This document shows, piece after piece, positions 63,589 to 64,000 of a DNA stretch of 64,000 nt. Under the pieces are notes generated by a model. It searched no databases and was not told where the DNA came from. It saw only the letters and a list, made by a program, of their open reading frames with translations. Positions within the stretch are counted from its first letter, which is position 1. Every line of letters starts with the position of its first letter. The position numbers and the translations under genes were made by a program. The DNA comes from Buxus sempervirens. Its lineage: Eukaryota; Streptophyta; Magnoliopsida; Buxales; Buxaceae. The stretch is from assembly GCA_947561395.2 (NCBI GenBank), contig OX387190.1:31862858-31926857 (forward strand), given 5' to 3'.

Positions 63589-64000
63589 GTAAGCTTCTGC
63601 TTCAAGCATAGGATAAAACTTGCTCGAGGAAAATTCAAGTTGATCCAATTTTTGTTCTGCCTGATGAGAACCTGAGACTTGTATCTGTTGATTGAGGCAA
63701 TGTACTTAAAACATTGGTAAAAGTAGCTCATCATAAGCACTCAATCAGTTCTCTGTGGGACTTCGCGGTTGAAGAAGAAAAATTGTGGTTCTAAAATTTT
63801 CAGAGTTTTAAAACATAATTTTCTTGGGAGTTCTTTTGTACTGTATTATATTGTGTTATATATTCATATATTGAATAATGAACCATGAAATCAAGTTACT
63901 CCGCTTCACATACTTAGGTCAATTCAAGTGTTTTTGATTTCAAACAATGACCATCCAAAACATGTTCCTCAAAATATCTGTCTATGTAGAATTGAATTAT
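63589..64000 (+). other. ACCase intron (right edge)
   Basis: The next coding exon would start with the codons for HVFAFGESRA and does not appear before 64000, so the window ends inside an intron of more than 400 bases. Confidence 0.7.

Overview
The window is nuclear DNA of a flowering plant, most likely a woody eudicot or basal eudicot. The evidence is intron-rich genes with GT-AG boundaries, a plastid-targeted FabZ, a eukaryotic multidomain acetyl-CoA carboxylase, plant-only families (FLZ zinc finger, GPI-anchored lipid transfer protein) and plant transposon classes (hAT, Helitron, Au-type SINE, L1 with RNase H). I cannot name the species. All protein identities come from reading motifs; no database search was run.

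Layout: 1-2443 is the end of a hAT DNA transposon on the minus strand. It abuts a GH5 glucan 1,3-beta-glucosidase-like gene (exons 2551-3721) whose first exons are not visible. A young 5'-truncated L1 LINE (4202-5550) and a CACTA-like repeat array (to about 6018) follow. A second GH5 copy (6840-10953) keeps its intron layout but is a clear pseudogene. 10.9-14.6 kb is intergenic with a decayed RTE-type LINE. A single-exon hyccin/FAM126 gene (14615-15829, minus) is divergent from plastid FabZ (17103-26502, plus). FabZ intron 3 is 8.4 kb long and holds a LINE remnant and a 2.9-kb foldback element with arms of about 0.9 kb.

Further right are a non-autonomous hAT (28896-29694), an FLZ zinc-finger gene (30135-31166), four MITE-like foldbacks (32.0-34.9 kb), an LTPG gene (37727-39139), an L1 RNase H fragment (39.5-40.4 kb, minus), and a complete ten-exon myo-inositol-1-phosphate synthase gene (42053-44539, minus, 510 aa). 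45.1-57 kb is a gene-poor, transposon-littered stretch with Helitron-like ends, a SINE, a hAT MITE with a perfect 8-bp target duplication, and a weakly supported unknown gene (about 51.8-53.8 kb, minus). From 57954 to the right edge lies the N-terminal biotin carboxylase part of homomeric acetyl-CoA carboxylase (ten coding exons seen; the gene continues past the window).

Several host genes touch lipid or inositol metabolism: FabZ in plastid fatty acid synthesis, ACCase in malonyl-CoA supply, LTPG in apoplastic lipid transport, MIPS in inositol supply and hyccin in the PI4-kinase complex. There is no sign of co-regulation, so this may be chance. I found no clearly new molecular system. The most unusual structures are the giant inverted repeat inside FabZ with matching inward-facing promoter-like sequences, and the ACCase leader exon that is open in frame with the main coding sequence.
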